Assembly: GCA_934574045.1 (NCBI GenBank)
Contig: CAKTMK010000031.1
Coordinates: 1 to 29,206 of the forward strand
Reading direction: 5' to 3'
DNA from: an uncultured Oscillibacter sp.
Lineage (GTDB): Bacteria > Bacillota > Clostridia > Oscillospirales > Oscillospiraceae
DNA: 29,206 bases
Shown here: positions 28,043 to 29,206 of the stretch, in pieces
Position numbering within the stretch: position 1 is the first letter of the stretch
Layout of the letters: every line of letters starts with the position of its first letter
Translations under genes and position numbers: made by a program
The notes under the pieces: model-generated
What the model was told of the DNA's origin: nothing
Databases searched by the model: none
What the model saw: only the letters and a program-made list of their open reading frames with translations

Positions 28043-28979
28043 AGTAGATCGGGTCCAGATACGTCCCGCCGTCCTGCAATTCAAAGTGGAGATGAGAGCC
28101 GGTGGCCTCCCCGGTGCTGCCCACCTCCGCCAGCTTTTCGCCCTTTTTCACCGCGCTTCCGGAGGCGGCGCACAGGCGGCTGCAATGGGCGTACAGCGTG
28201 GAAAAGCCGCCGTCGTGGAGCACGATGAGGTACTTCCCGTAGCTGCTGCTCTCCCCTGCGGCGGTCACCGTGCCGTCCGCAAAGCAGGCTACTGCCGTTC
28301 CCTCCTCCGCTGCGATGTCCAGCCCGTAGTGGAACTTTTCGCAGCCCTCCACCGGGTGCTCCCGATAGCCGAAGCCGGAGGTCAGCGTGCCCTTCAGCGG
28401 CGTGCAGTAGTCAAAGCCCAACACCCGCTGCTCCATGCTCACGTGCTCCGGCAGCGTCTGGTTGGAGTACAGGATATAGGATAGCTGCTTCGTTTCGGCG
28501 GACTGCTCCCCGCTCTGCGCCGGGGCCGCGTCCTGCGCGTTCACCGCCGCCGGTGAGCCGTCCGGCTCTGCCGGCTGCGCGTCCTCCGCGCCGGTCTCCG
28601 ACTCCGCCGGGATCGAGTCGGCGGCGTCTCCCGCCGCGGGGACCGCCGCGCTCTCCTCAGGGTGGAAGACGGACTGGTACAGGTCCTTCCAGCCCCCGTC
28701 CCCCTCTCCGGAAAACAGCCGTCCGGCCGCGGAAAAGACCTCCGTTACGTCCATGCTGTGCTCCAGCGCACCGTCCATCCGGCTGCTGAGCCACTGGAGC
28801 CGGGCCGGGATCAGCAGCTTCGCCGCCACCAGCAGCACGAAGATCGTCCCGCAGATCAGAAACTGCGCCAGCCGCCGCTTCTGCGCGGCGGGCATCGCGG
28901 CCTTCTGCCTGCCGGTCCGATATCCTGTCCGATTTGCATACATCCGGCCGATCTTCTGCCCTGCCTGACGCGATGTCAT
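28026..28979 (-). CDS. spoIVFA: SpoIVFA-like M23 (LytM) membrane protein
   Basis: A 317-residue protein with a basic N-terminus, one membrane helix (about 39-58, FLICGTIFVLLVAAKLLI), an acidic Ala/Pro/Glu linker (about 108-165) and a C-terminal LytM domain (about 190-315). Zinc ligands H217, D221 (FHYGLD) and H298 (HLHFE) and catalytic His H265 (YAHCS) and H296 are all present, so the domain could be an active endopeptidase; regulatory relatives are often degenerate. In Bacillus SpoIVFA holds SpoIVFB in a complex and inhibits it until signalled. ATG 28979 has GGGGAGG eight bases upstream. Overlap with the M50 gene supports the assignment; a SpoIIQ-like role is the main alternative. I saw no sporulation-sigma promoter I would stand behind. 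Confidence 0.8.
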   Translation of the reverse strand: MTSRQAGQKIGRMYANRTGYRTGRQKAAMPAAQKRRLAQFLICGTIFVLLVAAKLLIPARLQWLSSRMDGALEHSMDVTEVFSAAGRLFSGEGDGGWKDLYQSVFHPEESAAVPAAGDAADSIPAESETGAEDAQPAEPDGSPAAVNAQDAAPAQSGEQSAETKQLSYILYSNQTLPEHVSMEQRVLGFDYCTPLKGTLTSGFGYREHPVEGCEKFHYGLDIAAEEGTAVACFADGTVTAAGESSSYGKYLIVLHDGGFSTLYAHCSRLCAASGSAVKKGEKLAEVGSTGEATGSHLHFELQDGGTYLDPIYYVSPA

Positions 28980-29044
28980 CTGTCCAGCCTCCCCTCGTTT
29001 TTCCTACTCTATGCGGATTTTTCAGGAAGTATGAACGATTCCGC

Positions 29045-29073
29045 TTGACAAGCGAAAGAATTTTACCTATAAT
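29045..29073 (+). promoter_or_regulatory. Consensus promoter of the tRNA gene
   Basis: TTGACA (29045-29050), 17-bp spacer, TATAAT (29068-29073): a perfect vegetative promoter, ending 14 bp before the tRNA. Confidence 0.9.
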
Positions 29074-29087
29074 ATAGTACGTTGCTT

Positions 29088-29163
29088 CCGGGTGTAGCGC
29101 AGTTGGTAGCGCGCTTGGTTCGGGACCAAGAGGCCGTGGGTTCAAATCCCGCCACTCGGACCA
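29088..29163 (+). tRNA. tRNA-Pro (anticodon CGG)
   Basis: A complete 76-base tRNA. The acceptor stem CCGGGTG pairs with CACTCGG (one G-T pair), discriminator A and an encoded CCA follow. The D-arm is AGCGCAGTTGGTAGCGCG, the anticodon stem CTTGG/CCAAG encloses TTCGGGA, giving anticodon CGG for CCG, and the T-arm contains GGGTTCAAATCCC. CCG is a frequent proline codon in these GC-rich genes. Confidence 0.95.
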
Positions 29164-29169
29164 TGCAGA

Positions 29170-29206
29170 GTGTCCTTATAGGATCTGAGTATCCTGTAAT
29201 GGACAC
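29170..29206. repeat. Inverted repeat directly behind the tRNA, cut by the window end
   Basis: GTGTCC-TTATAGGAT and ATCCTGTAA-T-GGACAC form two nearly perfect arms (one G-T pair, one bulge) around CTGAGT. It may be the tRNA terminator, with the T tract beyond the window, or the edge of another element. Confidence 0.6.

Noticed and set aside
28980..29044. Sigma-E-type promoter before the SpoIVFA-like gene (CATACTTC on the minus strand)
   Set aside because: The -10-like element is only partial and no matching -35 lies at the required distance.

Overview
The window looks like a chromosomal segment of a GC-rich, anaerobic, spore-forming member of the Clostridia, most likely an Oscillospiraceae-type gut bacterium. 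The support is a probable sporulation protease pair (SpoIVFA/SpoIVFB-like M23 and M50 proteins), an SLH-domain surface protein with InlB-type and Cys/His repeats, strong AAGGAGG-type ribosome binding sites, ferredoxin and malic-enzyme metabolism, and efflux and regulator genes typical of that group. The organism assignment is an inference. Part of the left end (about 1-2300) and a patch inside the surface-protein gene are visibly more AT-rich than the rest.

Layout. 1-1640: 3' part of a YhcG/DUF1016-type PDDEXK nuclease and a putative HExxH zincin. 1677-2290: first copy of a small two-gene module. 2244-3711: truncated flavoprotein and iron-dependent alcohol dehydrogenase, divergent from a MerR regulator (3862-4269). 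4421-4946: second module copy. 4980-6345: aldo/keto reductase divergent from a second MerR regulator. 6422-7150: PAP2 phosphatase. 7533-12644: one giant surface-protein gene split by a single in-frame TAA. 12749-13306: third module copy. 13565-14370: cytidylate-kinase-like gene and the 3' remnant of a MATE gene. 14695-15182: two tiny membrane-protein ORFs. 15352-16668: an intact MATE transporter behind a leader with a terminator. 16703-20738: TetR regulator with a large palindromic operator, a BtrH-like protein, a DUF3795 protein, a VOC protein and an unknown membrane-anchored protein. 20743-21333: fourth module copy. 21713-22681: serine-hydrolase (beta-lactamase family). 22902-25606: Crp/Fnr regulator, ferredoxin-like protein, malic enzyme. 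25901-27340: PepD-type dipeptidase. 27407-28979: SpoIVFB/SpoIVFA-like pair. 29088-29163: tRNA-Pro(CGG).

The most striking pattern is a module present four times. Each copy has a conserved 58-59 residue acidic helical protein (87 residues in one copy, by stop loss) transcribed divergently from a small DNA-binding protein, across an intergenic region of roughly 90-100 bp that carries inverted or direct repeats. The repeats differ in each copy. Three partners are XRE-type HTH proteins and one is an Arc-like ribbon-helix-helix protein, so the small protein is conserved while its regulator is not. Two copies also share the sequence beyond the small gene, including a terminator with the same core. 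Two of the small genes are under 60 codons and easy to miss. I do not know the function; a compact selfish or toxin-antitoxin-like or antirepressor element is one possible reading.

Regulation is unusually legible. Both MerR genes face an oxidoreductase whose promoter has the 19-bp spacer and internal dyad typical of MerR-activated promoters. The TetR gene has a 38-bp palindrome abutting its own -10. The MATE gene has a strong promoter followed by an intrinsic terminator before its start codon, suggesting attenuation.
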